Below, piece after piece: positions 1 through 7,739 of a stretch of DNA of 10,955 nt. How positions within the stretch are numbered: position 1 is the first letter of the stretch; each line of letters begins with the position of its first letter. Source of the DNA: Flavobacteriales bacterium (GTDB lineage Bacteria > Bacteroidota > Bacteroidia > Flavobacteriales > UA16); contig JAURKF010000134.1 in the NCBI GenBank assembly GCA_030831885.1, positions 1-10,955 on the forward strand. Reading direction: 5' to 3'. The translations under genes and the position numbers were made by a program. The notes below the pieces were generated by a model. It saw nothing but the letters and a program-made list of their open reading frames with translations, ran no database searches and had not been told where the DNA came from.

Positions 1-757
1 CTCCGAAATCATGCAATCGATGCTTCAGAAAATCATCCAACCAGGAAAGCGACTCAGAGCGCGTTATCGGATATCGAAAACTACCCAAGGGTAGTTCGTA
101 AGGATTCTCGAAATATTCCTTTGAATAGGCAACAGCTGCATCCCAAACTTCCGATTCAGCCAACTTAGGAAGCATAGGAGCAATTGCATTTTTCGGGTAG
201 CGCTTGCGGTTATCCTCATCGAACGACCATTGGCCACCCAACGGCTGGTTGTCATTATCGACAAGTATGCGATGCTTGATACGCTGCTTCTTGTAGAAGT
301 CAGCATGGAACAATCTTTTCTTACCTGCTGAATAATCCAAAACGTCCTTCTTCGACTCTAAAAACATAGGGCTGTGTTGCCAATTTATGACCGGGAAGTG
401 CCGGGCAACTCCGGTTGATGCCGCTATAATCCTTCGCTCAAGCCAATCATCAACCACATCGTAGAGGTAAATATTTTGAACACCTTGCTCATACAAATGC
501 TTAATCAACGATCGCACATCAGCCAAGGGCTCATGGGCTTGTATGTAATGTACTGTCTTATTGCGCGCACTCAATTCAGCTTCATACACTTTCATCGTCG
601 CTCTATGGTACGCTCTCTTCACAGGATGAAAATTGTACTGAAGAAAAAAGAGAGGCTCCTCTATGAGCCACACATGTTCACTAGTTGCATCTCGACCCGC
701 CGATTCCATAGGCGTTTGAGTGAATAACTGATGGGGGAAAATGATGGTCGCATTCAT
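1..757 (-). CDS. Cryptochrome/photolyase-related protein (DPRP family), 5' part, truncated by window edge
   Basis: I read this frame directly on the minus strand: ATG at 757-755 and 252 open codons to the left edge, so the C-terminal half is missing. The protein begins [12 protein letters not shown] and contains the segments [20 protein letters not shown] (residues about 25-45), [21 protein letters not shown] and [16 protein letters not shown]. These match the N-terminal antenna-type domain of the deoxyribodipyrimidine photolyase-related family, which includes bacterial FeS-containing (6-4) photolyases and cryptochromes (PhrB/CryB type), usually about 500 residues long. In that family the FAD pocket and the four Cys of the Fe-S cluster lie in the C-terminal half, which is outside the window, so DNA repair versus light sensing cannot be decided. 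No Shine-Dalgarno sequence is obvious. A nearer upstream ATG (on the minus strand) is out of frame, which supports this start. Confidence 0.85.
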   Translation of the reverse strand, partial: MNATIIFPHQLFTQTPMESAGRDATSEHVWLIEEPLFFLQYNFHPVKRAYHRATMKVYEAELSARNKTVHYIQAHEPLADVRSLIKHLYEQGVQNIYLYDVVDDWLERRIIAASTGVARHFPVINWQHSPMFLESKKDVLDYSAGKKRLFHADFYKKQRIKHRILVDNDNQPLGGQWSFDEDNRKRYPKNAIAPMLPKLAESEVWDAAVAYSKEYFENPYELPLGSFRYPITRSESLSWLDDFLKHRLHDFG

Positions 758-952
758 GACTGGGTCCTATTCATCCGGCAGCGATCACTGCAGTATTTCA
801 CTTCATGCCAAACGGAGGCCCATTTTTTTCTCCAAGTAAAAGGGCGGCAGAAAACCGGACATGTCTTTTCAGGAAGGTGTTGTTTTTTAACTCCACGCAT
901 ACTCCAAAAACAAAGACACCTTTTAAAGGTTTACTGCCACCCCTGTTATTAC

Positions 953-2338
953 TTACTTATTCTTAACAAACTTGCCCGCATACAACCATTCGCTGCTGCG
1001 AACTTCATAAACATAACTGCCCGGAGCCAAACCATCCAAAGGAAGTCGTAAGACGCTTTCCGGCTGATGCACGTTGACAGTCTTTGCAAGGGTTCCCAAC
1101 TCATCATAAATCAAAAGATTAATGTCACCTTTATATCCGACAGGAAGTGGAATATGAAGCAGAGCGACTGCCGGATTTGGGTATGGATTTCCAGGAGCAT
1201 CAATTCTAATTGAATTAACAGTTAACGCGGCTTGGGATGTGAGTTGAAGATTATCTACATATAGCGTGCTTCCCACTAATGCTTCATCAAGTGGATACGC
1301 TGTTGATGATAACTGCATTCGCAAGGTGTCCGGTGCTTGATTGAGATGCATGGGTATCTCGAAGAAAGTCCAATCCTCTATTGGATAAAACTGATAATAC
1401 GCACCTCCAAGGCTCACATTGCCACTGAGCATCTCAAGGGATAGTAAACCCACATCTTGACCATCTGCGAAATACTTATACCAACCACGCAACGTATCCG
1501 TAACCTGAGAATAAGGTAAGCCTCCCAACCATTGTCCTCCGGGATCCACATAGCCGGTGCGTATACCGGATGGATGAACATGACCTTCCCAATCCGTATA
1601 GGAAGTCATTCGGACGGCATAATCACCGAATGGCGTCGCATCCGTGCGGTCCACATCCTTTCCCTGAACTTGCCAACCATTGGCATGATGAATCGTTGCC
1701 TGCTGCCAACTTTCGAAATCATGATTATCCACCTGAGGCAATACAAGACGCCCTTCGAATGACAAATCATCTAAATCCAAATAGCTGCCCGTAACCATAT
1801 TTTCCGGATTTCGGACGTCACTGGAAACAGCGGCTATAATGACGCTATCCGGAGCTTCTGAGACATTGAGCAAATAATTAAACTCAAGAAACTCAGGCTG
1901 ATGTCCGCTGAAGGTAAACATATTCATGCCTATCACTTCCCCTGCCTTTTTAAAGGTAACCACAAGCAACGCAGTATCGGCATCTTGTGTATGATAGCGC
2001 GCATAGCCTTTGAGAGAATGGGGCAATGTGTTGTAGGCAACTCCACCTTCACCCAGCGTTGGATCGCCCAGTGTGTTGGAGAAATATCCGGGCATCACCC
2101 GCCCGTTGACACCATCGGTGCGCATGCGAACGCCGTGACCTTGACCATCATGCCCGGTGACAGGAGTTACCGTTATCCAGTTGTTGGTGTGAATGGTCTC
2201 CGTATTGGAGGAAATCCAACCACTCGGCTCGTAGAAATTAAAAGTTGTCCAATGTTCGAAATCTCCATTGGGTATGCTTTGCGAAAGTGCCAATTGCACG
2301 AAAAGCATACATAGCGATAGAAAGGTAATCTGTTTCAT
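953..2338 (-). CDS. Secreted T9SS-substrate protein with two related beta-rich domains and a type A sorting domain
   Basis: The protein has 461 residues. Residues 1-19 form a signal peptide (Lys at 2, hydrophobic core, cleavage likely near LALSQ). Residues about 22-196 and 201-366 look like an internal duplication. Both halves carry, in order, a D/H-FE-W motif, a GW, a V-RM segment, an L-[KR]-G-[YW] segment, an N-x-[SA]-[EQ]-AP-D-[ST] segment and a closing L/V-D-[DN]-L. This pattern resembles carbohydrate-binding or jelly-roll modules of the PCMD/CBM kind, but I cannot name the family. Residues about 384-461 are a classic T9SS type A sorting domain: the NPYPNPA motif, a YDELG strand, GLAPGSYVYEV and a basic end (GKFVKNK). 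The product is therefore probably exported by Sec, passed through the T9SS and attached to, or released from, the cell surface. A weak promoter-like TAGTCTTG lies on the minus strand at 2365-2358. The gene stands alone between gaps of about 200 bases. Confidence 0.85.
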   Translation of the reverse strand: MKQITFLSLCMLFVQLALSQSIPNGDFEHWTTFNFYEPSGWISSNTETIHTNNWITVTPVTGHDGQGHGVRMRTDGVNGRVMPGYFSNTLGDPTLGEGGVAYNTLPHSLKGYARYHTQDADTALLVVTFKKAGEVIGMNMFTFSGHQPEFLEFNYLLNVSEAPDSVIIAAVSSDVRNPENMVTGSYLDLDDLSFEGRLVLPQVDNHDFESWQQATIHHANGWQVQGKDVDRTDATPFGDYAVRMTSYTDWEGHVHPSGIRTGYVDPGGQWLGGLPYSQVTDTLRGWYKYFADGQDVGLLSLEMLSGNVSLGGAYYQFYPIEDWTFFEIPMHLNQAPDTLRMQLSSTAYPLDEALVGSTLYVDNLQLTSQAALTVNSIRIDAPGNPYPNPAVALLHIPLPVGYKGDINLLIYDELGTLAKTVNVHQPESVLRLPLDGLAPGSYVYEVRSSEWLYAGKFVKNK

Positions 2339-2445
2339 GGTATTTGATTTTATGAAACAAGACTACAATTTCAGGTATGGCCTTGAGAAGGTCTGTGCTC
2401 ATAGAATGCTATGAGTGTAATCACCGAGTTGGGTGAGGGATGAAT

Positions 2446-2528
2446 GATTACGGATTGCGGATTGCGGATTACAGATTACGGATTGTGGATTATGAGCGAA
2501 GTAAAGCTTAATTCGTAATTCGTAATTA
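2446..2528. repeat. Intergenic heptamer tandem repeat with opposite-orientation copies
   Basis: Seven consecutive 7-base units of the form GATTRYG (gattacg, gattgcg, gattgcg, gattaca, gattacg, gattgtg, gattatg) fill 2446-2494 exactly. After a spacer of about 14 bases the opposite orientation appears as two copies of cgtaatt at 2514-2527 (plus a partial one), each one mismatch from the reverse complement of gattacg. The element lies between the peroxidase stop and the T9SS gene start and fills much of that 202-base gap. It is not a coding sequence. Its ends do not look like an insertion sequence. Confidence 0.85.
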
Positions 2529-2540
2529 GCACAATCATTC

Positions 2541-3116
2541 TCACTTAATCTCCCCTTCCACCTCCATTGGGTCGCTGCCGGCCGAAAAGGCCTTCAGCCA
2601 AGTCCCCTCAGGCGAAACAAGCACCTTGTGGAAATTCCATTCCACCTTATCATCAGAAACACCGTTGGCGTCTTTGTTCATGAGCCAAGTATATACAGGG
2701 TGTTGGCTACCTCCCTTTACATCAACCTTCGAAGAGAGCGGAAATGTGACACCATATTTTCTATCACAAAATTCAGCAATCTCCTTTTCTGTTCCGGGCT
2801 CCTGACCTAGAAACTGATTGCAGGGAAAACCTATAATGACCAGCTTATCCTTATGCTTCTCGTAAAGTGCGTGAAGTTTAGCATACTGTGGAGTATGACC
2901 ACATTTGCTGGCCACGTTCACACAGAGCACATACTTGCCTTTGTATTCAGACATGCTCACGGTTTTACCATCGATATTCGTGTAGGACAATTCATAAAAA
3001 GACTTAGGGGTAGAAGCAATCATCGAAGCTTTCTTAGAAGGTGTAACAAAATTGCGAAACCCAAATGCGGCTAACGCGAGCGCTAATACTGCAACAATAA
3101 TTAATGTTGTTTTCAT
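2541..3116 (-). CDS. Membrane-anchored glutathione peroxidase family protein (Cys-type, probably thioredoxin-dependent)
   Basis: The family reduces hydrogen peroxide and organic hydroperoxides. Counting from the ATG at 3116 the protein has 191 residues. An in-frame TTG at 3125 is possible but adds only three residues. Residues 4-20 are a hydrophobic helix, an uncleaved anchor or signal peptide, so the enzyme probably faces the periplasm. The peroxidatic Cys is at about 72 in NVASKCGHT (no selenocysteine UGA). FPCNQF (97-102) supplies the Gln, and WNFHK near 160 supplies the Trp and Asn of the catalytic tetrad. A further Cys at about 117 (AEFCDRKYG) sits where plant-type and bacterial thioredoxin-dependent members have the resolving Cys, so thioredoxin rather than glutathione is the likelier reductant; that part is inferred. 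It is transcribed divergently from prfC, 89 bases away. Confidence 0.92.
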   Translation of the reverse strand: MKTTLIIVAVLALALAAFGFRNFVTPSKKASMIASTPKSFYELSYTNIDGKTVSMSEYKGKYVLCVNVASKCGHTPQYAKLHALYEKHKDKLVIIGFPCNQFLGQEPGTEKEIAEFCDRKYGVTFPLSSKVDVKGGSQHPVYTWLMNKDANGVSDDKVEWNFHKVLVSPEGTWLKAFSAGSDPMEVEGEIK

Positions 3117-3153
3117 ATCTACCAAACAACTAGAGCAAACTATGGTTCACGCG

Positions 3154-3183
3154 AGGGTAGGAACCCTTGAGGAACACGTTCCT
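3154..3183. promoter_or_regulatory. Two adjacent short inverted repeats between gpx and prfC
   Basis: In the 89-base divergent gap there are two perfect short inverted repeats side by side: AGGGT-agga-ACCCT (3154-3167) and AGGAAC-ac-GTTCCT (3170-3183). The second has a 2-base centre, so it suits a dimeric protein operator better than an RNA hairpin. The AGGAA sequence also occurs in the loop of the first. They lie just upstream of the prfC start and could serve either gene. A regulatory role is inferred only. Confidence 0.35.
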
Positions 3184-3193
3184 GCGTCTCTAT

Positions 3194-3201
3194 TATCTTC
3201 G
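3194..3201 (+). promoter_or_regulatory. Candidate -7 box (TATCTTCG) for prfC
   Basis: TATCTTCG differs by one base from the Bacteroidota sigma-A -7 consensus TAnnTTTG. It ends four bases before the prfC ATG at 3206. If it is used, transcription would start at or within a few bases of the ATG, giving a very short leader. No good -33 TTTG is visible at the expected spacing. Confidence 0.35.
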
Positions 3202-3205
3202 CGCC

Positions 3206-4798
3206 ATGGCTTTAAAAGACGAAATATCACGCAGAAAGACATTTGCCATCATCTCACACCCCGATGCCGGTAAGACAACACTCACCGAAAAGCTCCTGCT
3301 TTTTGGCGGTGCAATTCAAACGGCAGGTGCAGTTAAGAGCAACAAAATCACGAAAACAGCAGCGTCAGACTTCATGGAAATCGAGCGGCAGCGTGGAATA
3401 TCAGTTGCCACATCCGTGATGGTTTTTGAATACAACGGTATGCAGGTAAATCTGCTCGATACGCCAGGTCACAAAGACTTCGCAGAGGACACCTACCGAA
3501 CGCTCACGGCTGTGGACAGCGTTATACTAGTCATCGACAGCGTGAAAGGCGTTGAAACGCAAACACGGCGACTCATGGAGGTTTGCCGGATGCGCGATAC
3601 ACCGGTAATTGTATTCATCAACAAGATGGACCTTGAAGGACAAGACGCCTTTGACTTGCTGGATGAATTGGAAGAAGAGTTAAACATTAAGGTACAACCG
3701 CTCTCATGGCCTATAAGCAAAGGATTCTCATTCAAAGGTGTTTATAAACTCTACGACAAGACAATCAACCTCTTTGAGTCTCTTAAAACGAAGGTGAGCG
3801 AAGAAATTATTTCCATCCATGATTTAAGCGATCCAATGCTCGACCAATTGGCCGGTGAATATGCTGATCAATTGCGCGAAGACGTTGAGTTAATAGATAG
3901 CGTTTACGACCCGTTCAACCGCCAAAAATATCTCGAAGGCAAACTCGCACCCGTGTTCTTCGGTTCTGCTATGAACAACTTTGGTGTAAAGGAATTGCTC
4001 GACAAGTTCCTAGAGTTAGCCCCCACACCGCAGCACCGCGAATCGAGCTTGCGGGTAGTAGAACCTACTGAAGCGAAATTTTCCGGATTCGTATTCAAGA
4101 TTCACGCAAACATCGACCCGCGTCACCGCGATCGAATAGCCTTTTTACGCGTTTGCAGCGGTACGTTTGAACGCAATAAGTTTTACCACCATGTGCGCCT
4201 GGACAAGGACTTTAAGTACCCCAATCCTGTGACCTTTATGGCTTCGGCAAAAACGACTATTGATGAGGCCTATGCCGGTGATGTAATTGGACTCTATGAT
4301 ACAGGCAACTTCAAAATTGGTGACACACTTACTGAAGGAGAGAATATGATCTTTAAGGGGATTCCAAGCTTCTCGCCCGAAATTTTTAAGGAGCTCGTGA
4401 ACAAGGACCCTATGAAATCGAAACAGCTTGAAAAGGGAATACGCCAACTTACCGAGGAAGGAGTGGCGCAGCTTTTTGTTCAGGACCCCGGCAATCGCAA
4501 AATTGTGGGGACTGTAGGAGAGCTCCAATTCGAGGTAATTCGCTATCGCCTCGAGCATGAATATGGTGCCAAGTGTGAATTCGAAACAAAGACATATTAC
4601 AAAGCCTGCTGGATTACTACCGATCATCCGGACAAGCTTGCAGAATTCAAGAGAATCAAAGGGCAAAACATGGTTAAGGATAAAGACGACAACGATGTCT
4701 TTCTCGCACCATCCTCTTTTATGCTCGATATGGAAAGAAAGAATTATCCCGAACTGGAATTCCATTTCACAAGCGAATTCAAAGTTGCTCAACCCTAA
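3206..4798 (+). CDS. prfC: Peptide chain release factor 3 (RF3)
   Basis: RF3 is the class II release-factor GTPase that removes RF1/RF2 from the ribosome after termination. From the ATG at 3206 the protein has 530 residues, matching the usual length (E. coli about 529). An in-frame TTG at 3167 would add 13 residues that do not look like RF3, so I reject it. The GTPase motifs are clear: G1 HPDAGKTT (18-25), a switch I segment with [13 protein letters not shown] (60-72), G3 DTPGHKDF (85-92) and G4 NKMD (139-142). The middle contains the EF-Tu-like domain II, for example [18 protein letters not shown] and VMFASAKTT-like strands. The C-terminal domain includes EEGVAQLF and [20 protein letters not shown], both typical of RF3 and distinct from EF-G. 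The stop overlaps the start of the next gene by one base (TAATG), so the two are probably translationally coupled. Confidence 0.97.
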   Translation: MALKDEISRRKTFAIISHPDAGKTTLTEKLLLFGGAIQTAGAVKSNKITKTAASDFMEIERQRGISVATSVMVFEYNGMQVNLLDTPGHKDFAEDTYRTLTAVDSVILVIDSVKGVETQTRRLMEVCRMRDTPVIVFINKMDLEGQDAFDLLDELEEELNIKVQPLSWPISKGFSFKGVYKLYDKTINLFESLKTKVSEEIISIHDLSDPMLDQLAGEYADQLREDVELIDSVYDPFNRQKYLEGKLAPVFFGSAMNNFGVKELLDKFLELAPTPQHRESSLRVVEPTEAKFSGFVFKIHANIDPRHRDRIAFLRVCSGTFERNKFYHHVRLDKDFKYPNPVTFMASAKTTIDEAYAGDVIGLYDTGNFKIGDTLTEGENMIFKGIPSFSPEIFKELVNKDPMKSKQLEKGIRQLTEEGVAQLFVQDPGNRKIVGTVGELQFEVIRYRLEHEYGAKCEFETKTYYKACWITTDHPDKLAEFKRIKGQNMVKDKDDNDVFLAPSSFMLDMERKNYPELEFHFTSEFKVAQP

Positions 4799-5196
4799 TG
4801 CGCGAACTCATTCTATTGAGAGGTCTGCCGGGTAGCGGAAAATCAACGTTAGCCGGCGTTTTGAGCGAAGGCGGCAAGTATGCAATTTTCAGCGTAGATG
4901 ATTATTTCACGGATGCAAATGGCAACTATGAATTCCGTTTTCAAGAAAACCACTTGGCCTACAAGCAATGTGAGGAAGGAGTTGAAAAGGCCATGCAACA
5001 AGGCATTGAAAAGATTATCGTCCACAACACCTTTACCATGGAGTGGGAATTGGAGTCCTATTTTAAACTAGCCGGCGCATTCACTTATCGTGTCCACGTA
5101 GCCACGGTTGAAAACCGCCATGGAAGTGAAAACGTTCACAAGATCCCCAACGAGCTGATTGAGCGAATGCGCTCGAAATACGCAACAAAACTTTAG
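4798..5196 (+). CDS. Small P-loop kinase-like ATPase (AAA_33 / N4BP2-like)
   Basis: The protein has 132 residues. It opens with a hydrophobic strand and a Walker A motif GLPGSGKST (residues 9-17), followed by SVDDYF (31-36) and, after a helix, the strand IIVHNTFTMEWELESY (about 73-88). This order (GxPGSGKST, then S-x-DDYF, then a buried strand with N-T) is that of the N4BP2-like/AAA_33 group related to polynucleotide and nucleoside kinases. The substrate is unknown: a nucleotide, an RNA end or a small molecule are all possible. The protein is shorter than many kinases but has a natural-looking end with no sign of truncation. The start overlaps the prfC stop (TAATG), and no ribosome binding site of its own is needed if it is coupled. 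The coupling suggests co-production with RF3, not necessarily a shared function. Confidence 0.85.
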   Translation: MRELILLRGLPGSGKSTLAGVLSEGGKYAIFSVDDYFTDANGNYEFRFQENHLAYKQCEEGVEKAMQQGIEKIIVHNTFTMEWELESYFKLAGAFTYRVHVATVENRHGSENVHKIPNELIERMRSKYATKL

Positions 5197-5270
5197 ATGC
5201 ACTTTTCATCTGTGTGCGAAATTCTGTGTCGCATTTGAGTGGCTTCCTCTCTCACAACAAATAAATGAAG

Positions 5271-5278
5271 TAATATTG
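5271..5278 (+). promoter_or_regulatory. Candidate -7 box TAATATTG upstream of the methyltransferase gene
   Basis: TAATATTG is one base from TAnnTTTG and lies seven bases before the ATG at 5286. The identical octamer is found before gcvT and before the TM2 gene. It suggests that the methyltransferase-glycosyltransferase pair has its own promoter and is not only read through from prfC. No convincing -33 element is seen. Confidence 0.35.
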
Positions 5279-5285
5279 AGCCACT

Positions 5286-6053
5286 ATGAAGCTCAAACAA
5301 GCACTCTTGCGCCTCAAGCCATTGCAATTCTATTTCAAAGGCAAGTTGCTATACAACGATGCCACTCATAACCGTGTATTGCAGCAAACGAACGCCGAAA
5401 GAGCGAAGCAACCTGCCCGCACAGAGGTCATCAATTTCTTGCTTTCACTAAAGAATGGCCATACTACCTATCTGGAAATTGGTGTGCGCGACCCGAAAAA
5501 GAACTTCGATAAAATCAACGCATCGGAAAAATACAGCGTAGACCCCGGAATTGAGTTCGAGCAGAACCCGGTAGATTTTCCACTCACAAGCGATGCATTC
5601 TTCGAGAAACTGTCCAAGGGAGATGTACTTGCATCTTCCTTTCGCTTCGATGTAATTTTCATAGACGGCTTGCATCTTGCCGAACAGGTGGATCGAGATA
5701 TACAGCATGCACTGCGCTTCCTTCAAGACGATGGCTTTATTGTGCTGCATGATTGTAATCCGCCTACAGAATGGCATGCCCGCGAAGAACACAACTATCG
5801 ATATTCGCCTGCAGGCAATTTCTGGAACGGCACTTCATGGAAAGCGTTCGTAAAATGGCGTGCTAATCCTTCGCTCCATTCTTGCTGTATCGACACGGAT
5901 TGGGGTGTTGGTATTCTTTCCAAAAAACACGCGATAGGAGAACCTCTTCAAGAACCCAACGAGTTTTATGAATTCAATCATTTCAGTGAGCGGCGCCGTG
6001 AGCAACTGAATTTAATTGATTTCGAAACTTTCCGAAAGAAGTTTATATCCTGA
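5286..6053 (+). CDS. Class I SAM-dependent methyltransferase-like protein (Methyltransf_24 type)
   Basis: The protein has 255 residues. The motif I region is YLEIGVRD (62-69), where the usual glycine-rich loop is replaced by a GVRDPKKNF segment. A VDPG follows near 85-88 (acidic end of strand 2), then FDVIFIDGLH (121-130) and DGFIVLHDCNPPTEWHA (149-165). The IDGLH and HDCNP features are typical of the Methyltransf_24 group found in glycan and natural-product clusters, often acting on sugars. The C-terminal part has the conserved-looking GTSWKAFVKWR and CIDTDWGVGIL strands. The acceptor is unknown. The gene ends nine bases before a glycosyltransferase-like gene in the same direction, so modification of a surface polysaccharide or glycoprotein glycan is a reasonable inference. 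Activity is not certain because the motif I loop is unusual. Confidence 0.8.
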   Translation: MKLKQALLRLKPLQFYFKGKLLYNDATHNRVLQQTNAERAKQPARTEVINFLLSLKNGHTTYLEIGVRDPKKNFDKINASEKYSVDPGIEFEQNPVDFPLTSDAFFEKLSKGDVLASSFRFDVIFIDGLHLAEQVDRDIQHALRFLQDDGFIVLHDCNPPTEWHAREEHNYRYSPAGNFWNGTSWKAFVKWRANPSLHSCCIDTDWGVGILSKKHAIGEPLQEPNEFYEFNHFSERRREQLNLIDFETFRKKFIS

Positions 6054-6062
6054 AACCCCTCC

Positions 6063-6911
6063 ATGCACCAGAAGAAATTTCTTTTCATCACTCACGTTAC
6101 ACCGGTTGCAAAGCGCTCTGCAACACGCGCAGGGCTATTTAACTTGATGCAACATGCATTGCATGCACAGACTTACACGCACTGGAAGGCACTTTGGATT
6201 GGTGAAGAAGAAACGGACAACGGAAAAATCAAAATAGTTAACCGTTTCAGCGTTAAAACCCTATTCGATCTTTATGCGCGTCAAGATTTGAAAGAACTCA
6301 TTGAATGGGCCGACTACATCATCAAGGTTGACGATGATGATATTATACTTCCCCACACGCTTGAGATTGCATCGAAGCTCGAGTTCGACTGCTATTGTGA
6401 CCGCTTTCATACGTTTTACGACTTTGCCACAGGAAGAACAACACAGCAAGCAAGGCCATGGATAGCAGCCACCTGCATACATAAAAAAGAGCATGCTATC
6501 ACACTGAATAAAGGAAGCGGCATTGCGGGGAATTTTTCTCAATCGCTCTTTTACGGCGAACATTCCGCAGACTGGATTGCATACTATCAGTCGAAAAAAA
6601 TAATCTATGCGAATCCAACTTCACCTGTATATGTTCGGATTCTATCCCCTACAAGCCAAAGTGCCGGAGCGAAAAAATATCCTGTCAACTCCACGAGCGA
6701 TACAGATATGGATGCCTATCGCGCCTATGTTCGGAGATTCGGAAGTTGGAACAATTGCAGTATTTGCAACTGGGACGAATATCCTTCTCAACTGAAGAAA
6801 CTATGGAAAAACTTCTCCGGCACTGAATTACTTCGGCCCGAAAAAGCACCTATCACCCTTCGAGTCAAAGACTTTATGAAGCTGTGGATTTTTCGTTCCT
6901 CACATTCATAA
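6063..6911 (+). CDS. Putative glycosyltransferase, GT-A fold (rhamnosyltransferase-like)
   Basis: The protein has 282 residues. It starts with a short strand (KFLFITHVTP), then NLMQHALHAQTYTHWKALWIGEE (27-49), which looks like the opening of GT-A enzymes where 'Q-T-W' is followed by the first strand. Residues 84-97 (DYIIKVDDDDIILP) carry the metal-binding D-x-D as an Asp run at 90-93, expected to hold the divalent cation and nucleotide-sugar. Later segments SGIAGNFSQSLFYGEHSADW and PVYVRILSPTSQS resemble the acceptor side of small GT2-like or 'putative rhamnosyl transferase' families. No membrane helix is evident, so it is probably cytoplasmic. The donor and acceptor cannot be told. It follows the methyltransferase by nine bases and is probably cotranscribed with it. 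It converges on the M48 gene with only 12 bases between stops and no clear terminator. Confidence 0.7.
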   Translation: MHQKKFLFITHVTPVAKRSATRAGLFNLMQHALHAQTYTHWKALWIGEEETDNGKIKIVNRFSVKTLFDLYARQDLKELIEWADYIIKVDDDDIILPHTLEIASKLEFDCYCDRFHTFYDFATGRTTQQARPWIAATCIHKKEHAITLNKGSGIAGNFSQSLFYGEHSADWIAYYQSKKIIYANPTSPVYVRILSPTSQSAGAKKYPVNSTSDTDMDAYRAYVRRFGSWNNCSICNWDEYPSQLKKLWKNFSGTELLRPEKAPITLRVKDFMKLWIFRSSHS

Positions 6912-6923
6912 TTATGGCAAGGG

Positions 6924-7739
6924 TTATTGCATTTCGGTAACTGGCAACGTTTCCTCCATTTGTTCTTTGAAGGATTCCCAACTTTGCATATCAATTACAG
7001 GCTTCGTCTCGAAGGTCTGTTTACCAATTTCCTCCATCACATACTCCATGCGTTCGCGGGATGCGGGATGCGTGCTTAGCCATTGAAGTTCTTCATCCGC
7101 TTCATCAACCCCCGATAGATAGAGAAAATCTGCAAATGGTCCAGGATCAATTTGAGCACTTATTAGATATTCTACAGCCTTTTTGTCTGCCTCACGCTCC
7201 ATATCACGATCAAATGCCTTAGAAGACAAATGGCCTACCACTTCACTCACTTGTCCTGCATCACCGCCGCCAGTAGTCATGTTGATTAAAACCGCCGTAC
7301 CAATTTCACGAACCAACTTTGTCATCACATGATGCAGTTCGATATGCGCAATTTCGTGCGCCAGAACTCCGCAGAGTTGCTCGGGGCTAGTGCAATCAGC
7401 TATCAACGCTGAATTCACAACAAGGTGCCCGCCCGGCATCGCAAATGCATTGACCACATCGGCTCGAAACACATGTACCTTAATATGCTTACGAGGAATA
7501 TCGTTGCGTTCACAAATTTTCCCTACGAGGCTATCCATCACAGCCGTGGTGATTGAATCCGTGATAATCTCACCTTCATCACCCAGATGTTCCCAAAACA
7601 AATCACCGAGTTTTACTTCCATATCATGTGTGCGGTCGGAAACATTGAACATACCCACCCAGTCAATCGTTCTCAGCCAAAGGAACAGGGCAATGAACAC
7701 ACCCGGAATTACTATTGCCCAAATGGAATTTGCTTTCAT
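6924..7739 (-). CDS. M48-family zinc metalloprotease, membrane-anchored
   Basis: With the ATG at 7739 the protein has 271 residues. I chose this start because it overlaps the stop of the upstream gene as ATGA. An upstream in-frame start would add 16 unlikely residues. Residues 5-22 form an N-terminal hydrophobic segment (signal anchor, or a signal peptide). NAFAMPGGHLVV (97-108) is followed by the zinc motif HEIAH at 128-132. The third ligand Glu is at about 183 in EREADKKAVEYL, and STHPASRERM (222-231) is the usual M48 tail. The catalytic domain is therefore complete and is most like the periplasmic M48B/C proteases (LoiP/BepA kind), which act in envelope protein quality control. It is the last gene of the TM2-DUF2752-DUF4870-M48 run; its substrate is unknown. 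Confidence 0.92.
   Translation of the reverse strand: MKANSIWAIVIPGVFIALFLWLRTIDWVGMFNVSDRTHDMEVKLGDLFWEHLGDEGEIITDSITTAVMDSLVGKICERNDIPRKHIKVHVFRADVVNAFAMPGGHLVVNSALIADCTSPEQLCGVLAHEIAHIELHHVMTKLVREIGTAVLINMTTGGGDAGQVSEVVGHLSSKAFDRDMEREADKKAVEYLISAQIDPGPFADFLYLSGVDEADEELQWLSTHPASRERMEYVMEEIGKQTFETKPVIDMQSWESFKEQMEETLPVTEMQ

Noticed and set aside
64..306. An 80-codon minus-strand frame near the left edge
   Set aside because: It is a different frame from the photolyase-related reading frame, which is long, continuous and family-matched.
918..930. Short palindrome ACCTTT-t-AAAGGT in the photolyase-T9SS gap
   Set aside because: Short and AT-rich, and expected by chance at this base composition; no supporting context.
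1901..2314. A 137-codon plus-strand frame inside the T9SS gene
   Set aside because: It is antisense to a well-supported gene with signal peptide and sorting domain, and its product has no recognisable features.
2446..2494. Possible CRISPR array
   Set aside because: Units are 7 bases with no spacers and no cas genes nearby, so it is a tandem repeat.
3167..3205. Upstream TTG start for prfC
   Set aside because: The added 13 residues do not resemble RF3, and the region contains the inverted repeats and the candidate promoter.
4145..4792. A 215-codon open frame on the minus strand inside prfC
   Set aside because: It is fully antisense to a strongly conserved gene and encodes no recognisable domain; the length is a side effect of codon use in prfC.
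5215..5233. A weak hairpin (TGCGA...TCGCA) after the kinase-like gene
   Set aside because: A 5-bp stem with a 9-base loop and no U tract is too weak to call a terminator.
5448..5792. Minus-strand open frames inside the methyltransferase gene
   Set aside because: They are antisense shadows of a gene with clear motif order.
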